From the IMG/VR virus record IMGVR_UViG_3300020467_000014, positions 1 to 39,678 of that record: DNA of 39,678 nucleotides, one strand, 5' to 3'. This DNA is from a virus. The notes under the pieces are model-generated. The model saw only the letters and a list, made by a program, of their open reading frames with translations. It searched no databases and had not been told where the DNA came from. The translations under genes were made by a program, and so were the position numbers. Below are positions 1 through 7,477 of this stretch, piece by piece; position 1 is the stretch's first letter; each line of letters begins with the position of its first letter.

Positions 1-579
1 AATCGTCTGCTATGGAACAGTGGCAACGATGCAGACAAAGACCTTGCACGTAAGCAGAAGAGGAAACTTACATACATTAGTAACATCTATGTTGTAAAAG
101 ATCCTACTAACCCTGAGAATGAGGGAAAAGTATTCTTATACAAGTTTGGTAAGAAAATCTTTGACAAACTCACAGCAGCAATGCAACCTGAGTTTGAAGA
201 CGAGGAAGCAATCGATCCATTTGATTTTTGGAAGGGTGCTAACTTCAAGTTGAAAGCAAAGAACGTTGCAGGTTATCGTAACTACGATTCATCTGAGTTC
301 TCTGCTACCAGTGCACTCCTTGATGATGACGATGCTCTCGAAGCAATCTGGAAGAAGCAATACTCTTTAGAAGAGTTCACTGCTGCTGATCAGTTCAAAT
401 CATACGGGGATCTTGAGAAGAGATTGAACAGTGTGTTGAACACATCACGTCCACCAGTAGCAGCAGAGGTTGCAACTGAAGAGGAGGAGATAGTAACTGC
501 ACCACCAGAACCAGTGACTGCTAACGCAACCACTGATGATGATGCACTATCATACTTCCAACGATTAGCAGAGGAGTAA
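1..579 (+). CDS. 32: Single-stranded DNA-binding protein gp32, 3' part only
   Basis: The reading frame is open from base 1, so the start lies outside the window; 192 residues are visible. T4 gp32 coats ssDNA during replication, recombination and repair. The visible part matches the end of the gp32 core: a segment reading NIYVVKDPTNPENEGKVF, then YKFGKKIFDKL, then FWKGANFKLKAKNVAGYRNYD, each with a direct counterpart in T4 gp32. It ends in an acidic, low-complexity tail with DDD and EE runs, the region that in T4 recruits partner replication proteins. The N-terminal cooperativity region and the zinc-binding part are not in the window. A strong terminator follows the stop directly. The family call is firm by recall, not by alignment. 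Confidence 0.93.
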   Translation, partial: NRLLWNSGNDADKDLARKQKRKLTYISNIYVVKDPTNPENEGKVFLYKFGKKIFDKLTAAMQPEFEDEEAIDPFDFWKGANFKLKAKNVAGYRNYDSSEFSATSALLDDDDALEAIWKKQYSLEEFTAADQFKSYGDLEKRLNSVLNTSRPPVAAEVATEEEEIVTAPPEPVTANATTDDDALSYFQRLAEE

Positions 580-612
580 TCCTGTACGAAAATCGACTTT
601 TTGTTTCAAAAA

Positions 613-642
613 ACCCCGAAAAAAACTTCGGGGTATTTTTTA
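613..642 (+). terminator. Intrinsic terminator after gp32
   Basis: An 8-bp perfect stem, ACCCCGAA (613-620) with TTCGGGGT (627-634), closes a 6-base A-rich loop and is followed by a run of T at 636-641. It sits about 35 bases after the gp32 stop and just before the next start at 659, so it should separate gp32 transcription from the SGNH-like gene. Confidence 0.88.
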
Positions 643-658
643 CCCTTAAGGTTTTTTT

Positions 659-1189
659 ATGATTCTATTTAATGGTGATAGTTGGTGTTGGGGTTATGGA
701 TTGGAAAATAGGAATGATCGTTATGCTGCTATAATATCCAAAAAACTGAATATTGAATATAATGACTTATCCATGCATGGGTGTAGTAATCGTAGAATCG
801 TCAGAACGACCCTAGAGCATGATATTACAAAATACGATTATGGGGTTATTTGCATGACCTACAAGAATCGAACAGAATTTCATTTAAACGGAAAGTGGGA
901 AAATATCAATCCTGGCAGAGGTAATGGTAGAAAGTATATTGACTATTATAGAGATTATTACAGTGAAGAGTATGGTGATTCAGACGAGTTCATATACAGG
1001 CAATCTATAATTGACCACTTCAAGGCAAATAACGTAAAACTTATGTTATTGACAGTTCCTAAAAATACCAAATATGAGTATGATATGTATCTTGATGAAC
1101 CTGACATACCCCGTGGCAGAACAATGCATCCTACCAAAGAGGGTCATAGTATGATAGCATCAAAGATTATCTCGGTTCTACGATTCTGA
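659..1189 (+). CDS. SGNH/GDSL hydrolase-like protein
   Basis: A 176-residue protein that begins with the block I motif of SGNH hydrolases (FNGDSWCWG, with Gly6-Asp7-Ser8) and ends with the block V type motif MHPTKEGH (His157, His163). The middle contains MTYKNRTEF, where an Asn could take the block III role. The family hydrolyses esters, often O-acetyl groups on glycans, using Ser and His; the actual substrate cannot be read from sequence. The start follows the gp32 terminator directly, with AAGG about six bases upstream of ATG as a weak ribosome binding site. No promoter is obvious. The last 23 bases overlap the convergent gp53 gene. It could modify host surface glycans or act inside the cell; there is no signal peptide. 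Confidence 0.7.
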   Translation: MILFNGDSWCWGYGLENRNDRYAAIISKKLNIEYNDLSMHGCSNRRIVRTTLEHDITKYDYGVICMTYKNRTEFHLNGKWENINPGRGNGRKYIDYYRDYYSEEYGDSDEFIYRQSIIDHFKANNVKLMLLTVPKNTKYEYDMYLDEPDIPRGRTMHPTKEGHSMIASKIISVLRF

Positions 1190-1826
1190 TATTATCACCT
1201 TTTTTCAACTTTCTATTGATATATTGAGAACTATCGGTATATGTCATTATTTCTCTCATATCGCTTATTATAACACTTACGTATTCTGGTCTAAGAAGGA
1301 AAATTGACCTTTTATCATCATTTTTCTGAGTTTCATGTTGGAACACAGAAACTGAGGTAACGTCATTTATCGCTTGATACCCTGTGTTTGGATCGGTGTA
1401 TTTGAATGTAAAGTCAGAATTTACCACCAAACCTGATTGTAGTAAAAGCACTTCATTTGAGTTTCTTATCTCTTTAGTCTCATAATGATGAATTTGACTC
1501 AATTGTACCGAATCGTATTTGTTGTTTAAATATCTTTGGAAGTCATATTGACTCATTGGCCACTCATCACGGATATTGAGTATATTGTTGGATAGCAATA
1601 CCACCCAATCTAGATCGATATTGTCATAAACTTCTTTTGCAACATTATCTGGTCTATCATCACCTGTGATAGTGTACTGATAAAAAGTTGTTGCATTTTG
1701 AAAAAAGTCTTCACGAATTTTACCTCTTTTGAAGAGGTTTTTTACTCTAATCAAATCTTTGCTAGAATTTCTCCTATCTGAGAAAGAGGGTAATTCTACA
1801 TCTGGAAAAAGGTCGAAATAGTTCAT
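1167..1826 (-). CDS. 53: Baseplate wedge subunit gp53
   Basis: A 219-residue protein, close to the 196 residues of T4 gp53, which completes the baseplate wedge and joins wedges to the hub. The N-terminal half has the family pattern: FYQYTITGDDRPDNVAKEVYDN, then LDWVVLLSNNILNIRDEWPM (T4 has PEELANAIYGNPQLYWVLL...YGW at the same place). The rest is beta-rich, as expected. Its ATG shares one base with the stop of gp48 (TAATG), so the two are translationally coupled and belong to the leftward gp4-unknown-gp48-gp53 operon. The 3' end overlaps the SGNH-like gene tail to tail, with no terminator between them. Confidence 0.88.
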   Translation of the reverse strand: MNYFDLFPDVELPSFSDRRNSSKDLIRVKNLFKRGKIREDFFQNATTFYQYTITGDDRPDNVAKEVYDNIDLDWVVLLSNNILNIRDEWPMSQYDFQRYLNNKYDSVQLSQIHHYETKEIRNSNEVLLLQSGLVVNSDFTFKYTDPNTGYQAINDVTSVSVFQHETQKNDDKRSIFLLRPEYVSVIISDMREIMTYTDSSQYINRKLKKGDNIRIVEPR

Positions 1827-3385
1827 TAGATTCCTATGTCATTCTCGTCGATTGCATTTGGTCCTGTTACATTGGTATCGAGATCAAGCATACTTGGACT
1901 CTCAACTTTTGGAGAGTAATCATCTTTGAATACTGGTGTCAACTCTGTAAAAGTGATTCCCATAGTTGACCTTACTGGCATTGATACACCGTCTACGTCA
2001 TCATATGACTGATATGTACCATCAGGTGTAAAATCAATTTGACATGATGTAAGAGCACATATCTTGATTATATTCAAACCTTTTATTCTTCTATTTTTGT
2101 TTTTATAACATATTCTAAACACGTTAGGTGACGCTAGAAATAGTGCAGATCCTGATGTTTGTGATGCTCTTCTTCTAGATGGTAACATACCTTGTCTAAA
2201 CCATCTTTGTATTTCTCTGACCTCTTTTGCCTCTACTGAGCTATTTGGAGCAAAGTTGAAATTGAAAGAAAATGATCTTAGTTGAGGTCCTCCAAATAAT
2301 AATTCCAGATTAGGATTTATAGCAGCACCTGTTTGTCTTGTAATAAACTGATCTACGTCAACATTGATACCAATTGTACCTAAAACTGATCTTGCCAAAG
2401 TTGCACTAAGGACATCACCAGCACTAATATTTTCACCTGATCTTTCTGTTCTTCCACTCAAATCACCCCTTACAACATTCAAGGCATCTCCAACTTGGTC
2501 TTTTGCACCTCCTATTGCTTTGAGTACATTACCCTTTGTGATAAGTTCTTGAATTCCTCTATCGGCACTTTGAAATGCTGAAAGTTCAACTGCGTTTGCT
2601 CTTCCCTCACCCCAATTTACACCATTACTGACTCCTAGTTTATTTGGTATAGGTAACTTACATGAACCATGTCTTACTTTAGTATTCCTTCCTCTTCCAA
2701 CTCCTTGTTTTAGAGTTTGACCTATTTCATTATTCAATGTTTCTTTATCTCCTGATCTCTTTGTATTTTGAGGTGGCAAATACTCAAATTGCTCAAAATA
2801 AACGTAATCTTGACCATCATCAGATTTCATGTCGATTGGATATTTGTGATCCTTATCACTTACTTCTATACTCTTCTTGAATTCCTCTAATCTTGCTTTT
2901 TCTGCATCATCCTCCGCTTTAATTTTTGCATTATTTCTATCCTTAGTTGTTTCTGGACCGCTTTCACTAAAAGAACCATTGCCTGTAATCGCTTCTAAAT
3001 TACCATTTTTTTCAAGTGCTGCGTCGAATTCTTCTAATTTACCATTTTTCTCTGCTTTTTTTCTAACTTCTAGCATTCTCTTTTTATATGCTTCATCTCT
3101 AACAGAATTGTTTGTTAGTGCTCCTGAAACAAGTTCTTTATCTTCTTTTGATAAGGAATCAATAGAACCCTTGAAACGATCATTACCAGAGAGAGAAATT
3201 CCCTTTGTTGCACCTGTATTACCATTGAGATCTAATTCTACACTTTCAATAACGAAAACACTCTCACCATCGATTGTTGTTCTATAACTAAAAATTTCCG
3301 TTGTCCTACCTACCCTTTTACTAAAAGGATTGAGTGGATTACTAAGCACTGTATCTGCAATTGGTGATTCTGGTTTATCGCTCAT
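1826..3385 (-). CDS. 48: Baseplate tail-tube cap gp48
   Basis: A 519-residue protein; T4 gp48 has 364. gp48 sits on the baseplate hub beneath gp54 and starts the tail tube. The C-terminal 170 residues carry the recognisable part: NPNLELLFGGPQLRSFSFNF, EVREIQRWFRQGM, then a tube-fold ending in CQIDFTPDGTYQSY and MGITFTELTPVFKDDYSPK, which parallels the end of T4 gp48. The extra length lies in residues about 50-180, a highly charged, Lys/Glu/Asp-rich, probably helical insert (words such as KKRMLEVRKKAEKNGKLEEF). It overlaps its neighbours by ATGA (upstream) and TAATG (downstream), which indicates coupled translation. The call rests on the C-terminal pattern and the gp53/gp54 neighbourhood. Confidence 0.82.
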   Translation of the reverse strand: MSDKPESPIADTVLSNPLNPFSKRVGRTTEIFSYRTTIDGESVFVIESVELDLNGNTGATKGISLSGNDRFKGSIDSLSKEDKELVSGALTNNSVRDEAYKKRMLEVRKKAEKNGKLEEFDAALEKNGNLEAITGNGSFSESGPETTKDRNNAKIKAEDDAEKARLEEFKKSIEVSDKDHKYPIDMKSDDGQDYVYFEQFEYLPPQNTKRSGDKETLNNEIGQTLKQGVGRGRNTKVRHGSCKLPIPNKLGVSNGVNWGEGRANAVELSAFQSADRGIQELITKGNVLKAIGGAKDQVGDALNVVRGDLSGRTERSGENISAGDVLSATLARSVLGTIGINVDVDQFITRQTGAAINPNLELLFGGPQLRSFSFNFNFAPNSSVEAKEVREIQRWFRQGMLPSRRRASQTSGSALFLASPNVFRICYKNKNRRIKGLNIIKICALTSCQIDFTPDGTYQSYDDVDGVSMPVRSTMGITFTELTPVFKDDYSPKVESPSMLDLDTNVTGPNAIDENDIGI

Positions 3386-3795
3386 TTTATCATTCTCCTT
3401 ATCTTTTGATTTGTCAATGGCAATTCAATGCTTCCTATATCTCTTACAAACTTTTCAAGACGCATTCCTAGTGCCTTATCTACATCACTACCTTTTAGTT
3501 GTAGGAACATGCCTTTTACATAAGATCTAAGGTATTTATTGAATCCTGGCAACTTAGTATAATCTTGATCTGCAAGAATGTAATCAAGTACGCCCGATCT
3601 GTTTGATGGTTTTGTATAATGTAAGTTTACACCATAAAATGCATTATTTTCCATGGCAACAATGTAAGTCATGGGATTCCTATCGTAAAAAGGTAATTGT
3701 TGTGCATATTTGGCAGTATATTGATACAAAAAGACTTCACCTATTACAGGTTGTCCGACCACCTCTGAGGTTGGGAAGACGTTACTATATTCCAA
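3382..3795 (-). CDS. Conserved-looking unknown protein between gp48 and gp4
   Basis: A 137-residue soluble protein with a beta-rich aromatic first half (GEVFLYQYTAKYAQQLPFYD, then FYGVNLHYTKPSNRSGVLDY) and a helical basic C-terminus. The pattern of LPFYD followed by a GxNLHY segment is one I associate with small proteins near structural genes of marine T4-like phages, but I cannot name a function. It lies inside the leftward morphogenesis operon: 11 bases overlap with gp4 upstream and an ATGA overlap with gp48 downstream. That context suggests a role in tail or head completion. It has no membrane segment or signal peptide. Confidence 0.7.
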   Translation of the reverse strand: MEYSNVFPTSEVVGQPVIGEVFLYQYTAKYAQQLPFYDRNPMTYIVAMENNAFYGVNLHYTKPSNRSGVLDYILADQDYTKLPGFNKYLRSYVKGMFLQLKGSDVDKALGMRLEKFVRDIGSIELPLTNQKIRRMIK

Positions 3796-4219
3796 GTTCT
3801 TTCTCCGTTAGTATTTGAAACTGCCACTTGCGATCTTTGCAAAAGTCCTCTGCTGCTGCCCACTTTGCTTGATTTGTAGCATAAGTGAATACCTCGGACA
3901 CATATTTCTTAGTTCTTCTCTTCTGCATCTTAGGTTCTTTGACTTGTTTTGCAGGTTTGATTTCTATCACCTTTTCTTGAAGTTTACCCTTTACATCCTT
4001 GTATTTGACATAGAAGTCAGGGAAATATCTATGTATTCTATTATCTACAGGTGATCTATATGGTATGACTATTTCTTCTGATGACCACTTTACTATGCTT
4101 TTGTTTGTATCACAATATTGCATAAATTTTAGTTCCCATGATGATCTGTAGATGACCTCTCTGAAGTCACCTTTGTACTTTTTATAGTTTTTGGGTCTAA
4201 ACTTACCTTTATATGACAT
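3785..4219 (-). CDS. 4: Head completion protein gp4 (PD-(D/E)xK nuclease-like)
   Basis: A 144-residue protein, near the 150 residues of T4 gp4 (also called 50/65), which acts on the packaged head before tail joining. The N-terminus matches the family: GKFRPKNYKKYKGDF, YRSSWELKFMQYCD, then VKWSSEEIVIPYRSP. A nuclease-like core is visible: Glu29 in the SSWEL helix, Asp68 in YFPDFYV and Glu86-x-Lys88 in VIEIKPAKQ, the arrangement of the PD-(D/E)xK superfamily. The ATG is 20 bases downstream of a minus-strand CTAAATA late promoter box, and it is the first gene of the leftward operon. It starts only 27 bases from the divergent gp54 start. Confidence 0.9.
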   Translation of the reverse strand: MSYKGKFRPKNYKKYKGDFREVIYRSSWELKFMQYCDTNKSIVKWSSEEIVIPYRSPVDNRIHRYFPDFYVKYKDVKGKLQEKVIEIKPAKQVKEPKMQKRRTKKYVSEVFTYATNQAKWAAAEDFCKDRKWQFQILTEKELGI

Positions 4220-4221
4220 AC

Positions 4222-4240
4222 ATAGTATGTAACATACTAT
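4222..4240. promoter_or_regulatory. Near-perfect palindrome between gp4 and gp54
   Basis: ATAGTATGT (4222-4230) and ACATACTAT (4232-4240) are exact reverse complements around a single A. The palindrome fills most of the 27 bases between the two divergent start codons and abuts the minus-strand late promoter. It would be a plausible operator for a dimeric protein, or a hairpin at the 5' end of the gp54 messenger. No known regulator is assigned. Confidence 0.55.
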
Positions 4241-4246
4241 ATTTAG
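4240..4246 (-). promoter_or_regulatory. Late promoter for the gp4-gp48-gp53 operon
   Basis: Read on the minus strand these bases are CTAAATA, extended to CTAAATATA, matching the T4-family late promoter core recognised by the gp55-type sigma. The distance to the gp4 ATG is about 20 bases, similar to the other late promoters here. Confidence 0.6.
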
Positions 4247-5143
4247 ATGGCACAGAGGGCAGAAGCATTTAGATCTGGCAGATTTTATTTACCAACGGTA
4301 GAATTGACTGATACGTCAACGAAGTTTGGTAATATAACTCCAGCATTTAATAATAGTTATGATGTAAGTATAAATTTCAAGAAACCACAGAGTGATTTGA
4401 ATGCATTTATAAATCGACATGGATTTTATGATCAGAATGGAGGACCTAGCTCACCTTACAATGCAGGTTCTTATCTAGCACTTTTTTGTTCAGAAGCAGT
4501 TTTACCAGGTTCAGATATACAAGCAGCACAAGTTGACGGTCTTAGACAAGGAGTATCACAAAAATATGCAACCTTTAGAAGATTTCCTGATATTCTATTG
4601 ACATATTATTTACAAACAGATTATTATACAAATGATGTGTTCAATGCATGGATGGAATACATATCACCTACCAGTGGTAGAGAAACTGCAGCGTTCAAGA
4701 GAATGAAATATCCTGATACCTATAAATGTGATATGGAGATCACAGCGTTCAGTAGAGATATAAATGATGAGTTTGCAAAACTCAATACTACAAATAGATT
4801 CAATAATCAACTACCCAGTAGTATCACATACAAAATACAAAATGCGTTTCCAAGTAGTATTGTCGCTGCTCCACTTGCATATGGAAGAGCAGAATTGATC
4901 AAGACTACTATCACATTTAAATATGATCAATACTTTATTGATAGAACATCAAGAGTTGACAATGCATTCTCTGAGTCAAAAGAATTTGAACGTATATATG
5001 GGGCAACTGCTCCTAGGAATGATTTTGAATATGGTAGAGGAGGAACTCGTGCTTCAACTGATAGTGAGGAAAGAGATTTTGACGATCCTCAGTTTGGTGC
5101 TGGTGATAGCTTTATTGTTGGAGATCCTGACAGAGGATGGTAA
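4247..5143 (+). CDS. 54: Baseplate tail-tube initiator gp54
   Basis: A 298-residue protein, close to the 320 residues of T4 gp54, which caps the baseplate with gp48 and starts polymerisation of the gp19 tube. The body looks like the tube fold: LPGSDIQAAQVDGLRQGVSQ, RFPDILLTYYLQTDYYTNDV, FNAWMEYISP, and a final strand set IVAAPLAYGRAELIKTTITF then KYDQYFI, which parallels the T4 gp54 end (GCIPISVSAPELSYDGDNQI, TTFDVTFAYRVM). The last 50 residues are acidic and likely flexible. The ATG follows the divergent palindrome with no Shine-Dalgarno sequence, so its message would be almost leaderless unless transcription starts inside gp4. gp54 versus another tube-fold protein is decided by context. Confidence 0.75.
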   Translation: MAQRAEAFRSGRFYLPTVELTDTSTKFGNITPAFNNSYDVSINFKKPQSDLNAFINRHGFYDQNGGPSSPYNAGSYLALFCSEAVLPGSDIQAAQVDGLRQGVSQKYATFRRFPDILLTYYLQTDYYTNDVFNAWMEYISPTSGRETAAFKRMKYPDTYKCDMEITAFSRDINDEFAKLNTTNRFNNQLPSSITYKIQNAFPSSIVAAPLAYGRAELIKTTITFKYDQYFIDRTSRVDNAFSESKEFERIYGATAPRNDFEYGRGGTRASTDSEERDFDDPQFGAGDSFIVGDPDRGW

Positions 5144-5153
5144 AATTTACTCA

Positions 5154-5164
5154 CTAAATAAATA
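5154..5164 (+). promoter_or_regulatory. Late promoter before gp26
   Basis: CTAAATAAATA, a T4-family late promoter core, lies 18 bases upstream of the gp26 start and 10 bases after the gp54 stop. It probably drives the long gp26 to gp5 operon. Confidence 0.65.
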
Positions 5165-5182
5165 CACTGAACCAAAATTATT

Positions 5183-5911
5183 ATGCCTTTACCAAAGGTC
5201 GTTGCACCTACGTTTGAATTGCAACTTATATCAACAGGTAAGAAAGTAAAGTATAGACCTTTTCTTGTCAAAGAGGAGAAAGTTCTACTTATAGCACTTG
5301 AGAGTGGTAATGACGCTGACATCACTGCTACATTGAAAAGTGTATTGAAATCATGTATTCTCACTCGTGGGATAGATGTTGAAAAATTACCTAGTTTTGA
5401 ACTTGAATACTTATTTTTGAATATCAGAGGTAAATCAGTAGGTGAATCTGTTGAATTACTTGTGACATGTCAAGATGATAATGAGACTAAAGTACCTCTT
5501 ACAATAAAATTGTCTGAGATCAAACTTGAAGTCCCTGAAGGTCACACTGACATGATCAAAGTTGATAATGATATCAATATTAAGATGAAGTATCCATCAA
5601 TGCAACAGTTTATGGATAATAATTTCATCGCATCTGATTTGAGTGGGTCTAATAGGATTGATAAAGCGTTTGACGCTGTTGTTGATTGTATAGACACTAT
5701 TTTTACTGTAGATGAAGCGTGGTCTTCCGAGGATTGTTCTAAAAAGGAACTTCTCAAATTTATTGAGCAATTGAACTCACAACAATTTACCTTGATTGAG
5801 GAATTCTTCGCTACTATGCCAAAATTACAATATAAAGGTACAGTGAAAAACCCAAATACTAAGAAAGAGTCAGAAGTAGTAATTGAGGGTTTATCAAATT
5901 TTTTCGCATAA
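5183..5911 (+). CDS. 26: Baseplate hub subunit / assembly protein gp26
   Basis: A 242-residue protein, T4 gp26 being 208. It begins LPKVVAPTFELQLISTGKKV then KYRPFLVKEEKVLLIALES, the hallmark of the T4 baseplate (gp26) family, followed by a Cys-containing segment SCILTRGIDVEKLPSFELEY and an acidic C-terminus. In T4 it is needed to assemble the central hub. The ATG is 18 bases after a late promoter box. The stop TAA shares its last base with the next ATG (TAATG), and six bases upstream of that overlap is a canonical -1 slippery heptamer, so a longer gp26-gp51 fusion may also be made. It precedes two tape-measure-like genes, the position occupied by tail assembly chaperones in other phages. Confidence 0.87.
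   Translation: MPLPKVVAPTFELQLISTGKKVKYRPFLVKEEKVLLIALESGNDADITATLKSVLKSCILTRGIDVEKLPSFELEYLFLNIRGKSVGESVELLVTCQDDNETKVPLTIKLSEIKLEVPEGHTDMIKVDNDINIKMKYPSMQQFMDNNFIASDLSGSNRIDKAFDAVVDCIDTIFTVDEAWSSEDCSKKELLKFIEQLNSQQFTLIEEFFATMPKLQYKGTVKNPNTKKESEVVIEGLSNFFA
5899..5905 (+). promoter_or_regulatory. Candidate -1 frameshift heptamer T TTT TTC
   Basis: At the end of gp26 the codons read TCA AAT TTT TTC GCA TAA. The seven bases 5899-5905 are T TTT TTC in the X_XXY_YYZ register. Slipping back one base re-pairs both Phe tRNAs on TTT TTT and continues CGC ATA ATG into the frame of the 65-residue ORF at 5911, giving a predicted fusion of about 308 residues. Position and register are exact; use of the site is inferred. 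Confidence 0.55.
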
Positions 5912-6108
5912 TGCTATATCATACCACTATTGATTCTGTATTGGAGACAAATTTTTCTCTAATGCAACATCATAAATGGTCTGTAAGTGATATAGAAAAT
6001 ATGATTCCTTGGGAAAAAGAGGTATATGTAAATTACCTCATCAAATTCCTTGAGAAACAAAAACTAGAAGCACAACAAGCAAAGGCAGCAGATGCAAACG
6101 CCTGGTAG
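5911..6108 (+). CDS. Small gp51-like baseplate hub assembly ORF
   Basis: A 65-residue protein with a motif reading HHKWSVSDIENMIPWEKEVY then VNYLIKFLEKQKLEAQQAKA. The WSVxDIxNMIPWExEVY pattern is typical of the small second ORF after gp26 in T4-like phages, and of the C-terminal part of tail assembly chaperones (short proteins listing an 'entry helix, IPWE, helix'). It overlaps gp26 by one base (TAATG) and the following gene by 17 bases. It may be translated alone, or as the tail of a gp26 fusion through the slippery site at 5899. It is much shorter than T4 gp51 (249 residues), so I do not assign the symbol firmly. Confidence 0.7.
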   Translation: MLYHTTIDSVLETNFSLMQHHKWSVSDIENMIPWEKEVYVNYLIKFLEKQKLEAQQAKAADANAW

Positions 6109-7477
6109 ACAAGTAGCACCCCAAACTCCTATGATTCCTATGGAGCGTAGGATGGATTTGGCTTATGATAGATTGTTACAGAGGGCGACAGAAGCAACAC
6201 AAAATTTAGAACAACCACAAACAAGAGTTTTAGGTCGTGTCATCTCTCAATTAGAGTCGATGAATAACACGATGAGAAGTATACAGGATCAGATAAGAGA
6301 AGACGTAAGAGCGAAAAGAAGATATTATAGAGAGGAAGCAAGACTACTAAGAAAAGATAATCAAAACCTTTCTGATGTAAAAACGAGTGTATTATCAGGT
6401 TTGAGAAAAAGTCTTGGTGGTGCTGCAGCTCTGACAGGTGCTGCACAACTTGGTGCTGGTAATATTGGTGGTGGATTACAAAGTTTAGGGTTGGCAGGTG
6501 CTTTGATGTCTCCTGAGATAGTAGAATTTCTAACAGGATCGGTGGTAAATGTCCTTGCACTCAAAGGTCTGATAGGTGGTGGTAAGGGTGCTGCTGTGAG
6601 TGGAGTTGGAAGAAATGTCGCTGGTGCATCAAAATTAAAAAATCCACTCTTGATTACTGCTGCACTCGCTGCCAGTCTCTTGATACCATCTCTTGCAAAT
6701 GCAGGTCAAGGTGGTGATAGAAGAAGACAGGACTTAGTAAGAAAAGAACTTGAAGGTGAACAAACAATCAACAAACCTGATGTGAATAGATTTAGATCAC
6801 TATTGGATAGGTTTGACAGTATATTGTCAGGTATAACACTTGATAAAGAAAAAGAAAAGGGGCAAGTAGATCCAGATAAATTAGAGGGTGTAAAAGTCAA
6901 TCAAATAGAGGTTAAGCAAAAAGAAGTTCAGGACATAAATGATGCAGACATAGCAGCACTGAACACTGTATTACCAAATAAGTCTCTCGTACCAAAAAAT
7001 GAAGATAAAAAGACTGACAAAGATCTTACAGCGTTTGTTACTACTAATATTGGCGAAACTATATTCAACGAAGAAGTAAATGAAGGTGACGTAAATGTTG
7101 ATGCAACATCTAAAAATAATGTCAATGTTGAGGGAGACCAAATTCTAATTACACAAAATCAAAATATTGAGGGTGCAGAAGAAATAACTGAATTGATTAC
7201 TCCTCCAGATAATATTGAAGAAAACAACAAACAATTGAATGAAAAATTAGATATTGCTAATCTTAGTAAAGAGATAAAACCAAGATCTGAAGTAAGTAAT
7301 AATTTGTACAATATTGATATGACTCAGGATGATTCACCAAAAACTATATCAGGATTCACAGGTCTTACAGCGACACCTGATTCTGTATTTGTAAGCACTA
7401 AATTTTCTAGTGGTGGTGGTTTATTTGACAGATTTGAAGCAGCGTCATCTCTTAGAACATATGGAGCATACTCATGA
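6092..7477 (+). CDS. Tape-measure-like hub/tail structural protein A
   Basis: A 461-residue protein. Residues 18-95 are charged and helical, with coiled-coil character (RVISQLESMNNTMRSIQDQI then REDVRAKRRYYREEARLLRK). Residues 100-205 are Gly/Ala-rich and hydrophobic (AAALTGAAQLGAGNIGGG, LLITAALAASLLIPSLANAG), resembling the membrane-active segment of tape measure proteins. The remainder is acidic and Asn-rich (VNVDATSKNNVNVEGDQI). No specific family is recognised. It lies between the gp26/gp51-like pair and gp27, where T4 has gp28 and gp29, of which gp29 sets tail length. Its start overlaps the previous gene by 17 bases and its stop overlaps the next start by ATGA. A tape measure or hub role is inference from composition and position. 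Confidence 0.6.
   Translation: MQTPGRQVAPQTPMIPMERRMDLAYDRLLQRATEATQNLEQPQTRVLGRVISQLESMNNTMRSIQDQIREDVRAKRRYYREEARLLRKDNQNLSDVKTSVLSGLRKSLGGAAALTGAAQLGAGNIGGGLQSLGLAGALMSPEIVEFLTGSVVNVLALKGLIGGGKGAAVSGVGRNVAGASKLKNPLLITAALAASLLIPSLANAGQGGDRRRQDLVRKELEGEQTINKPDVNRFRSLLDRFDSILSGITLDKEKEKGQVDPDKLEGVKVNQIEVKQKEVQDINDADIAALNTVLPNKSLVPKNEDKKTDKDLTAFVTTNIGETIFNEEVNEGDVNVDATSKNNVNVEGDQILITQNQNIEGAEEITELITPPDNIEENNKQLNEKLDIANLSKEIKPRSEVSNNLYNIDMTQDDSPKTISGFTGLTATPDSVFVSTKFSSGGGLFDRFEAASSLRTYGAYS

Noticed and set aside
2877-3287. A 136-codon plus-strand frame opposite gp48
   Set aside because: Its Ser/Leu/Phe-rich translation is the complement of the Lys/Glu/Asp-rich insert of gp48.
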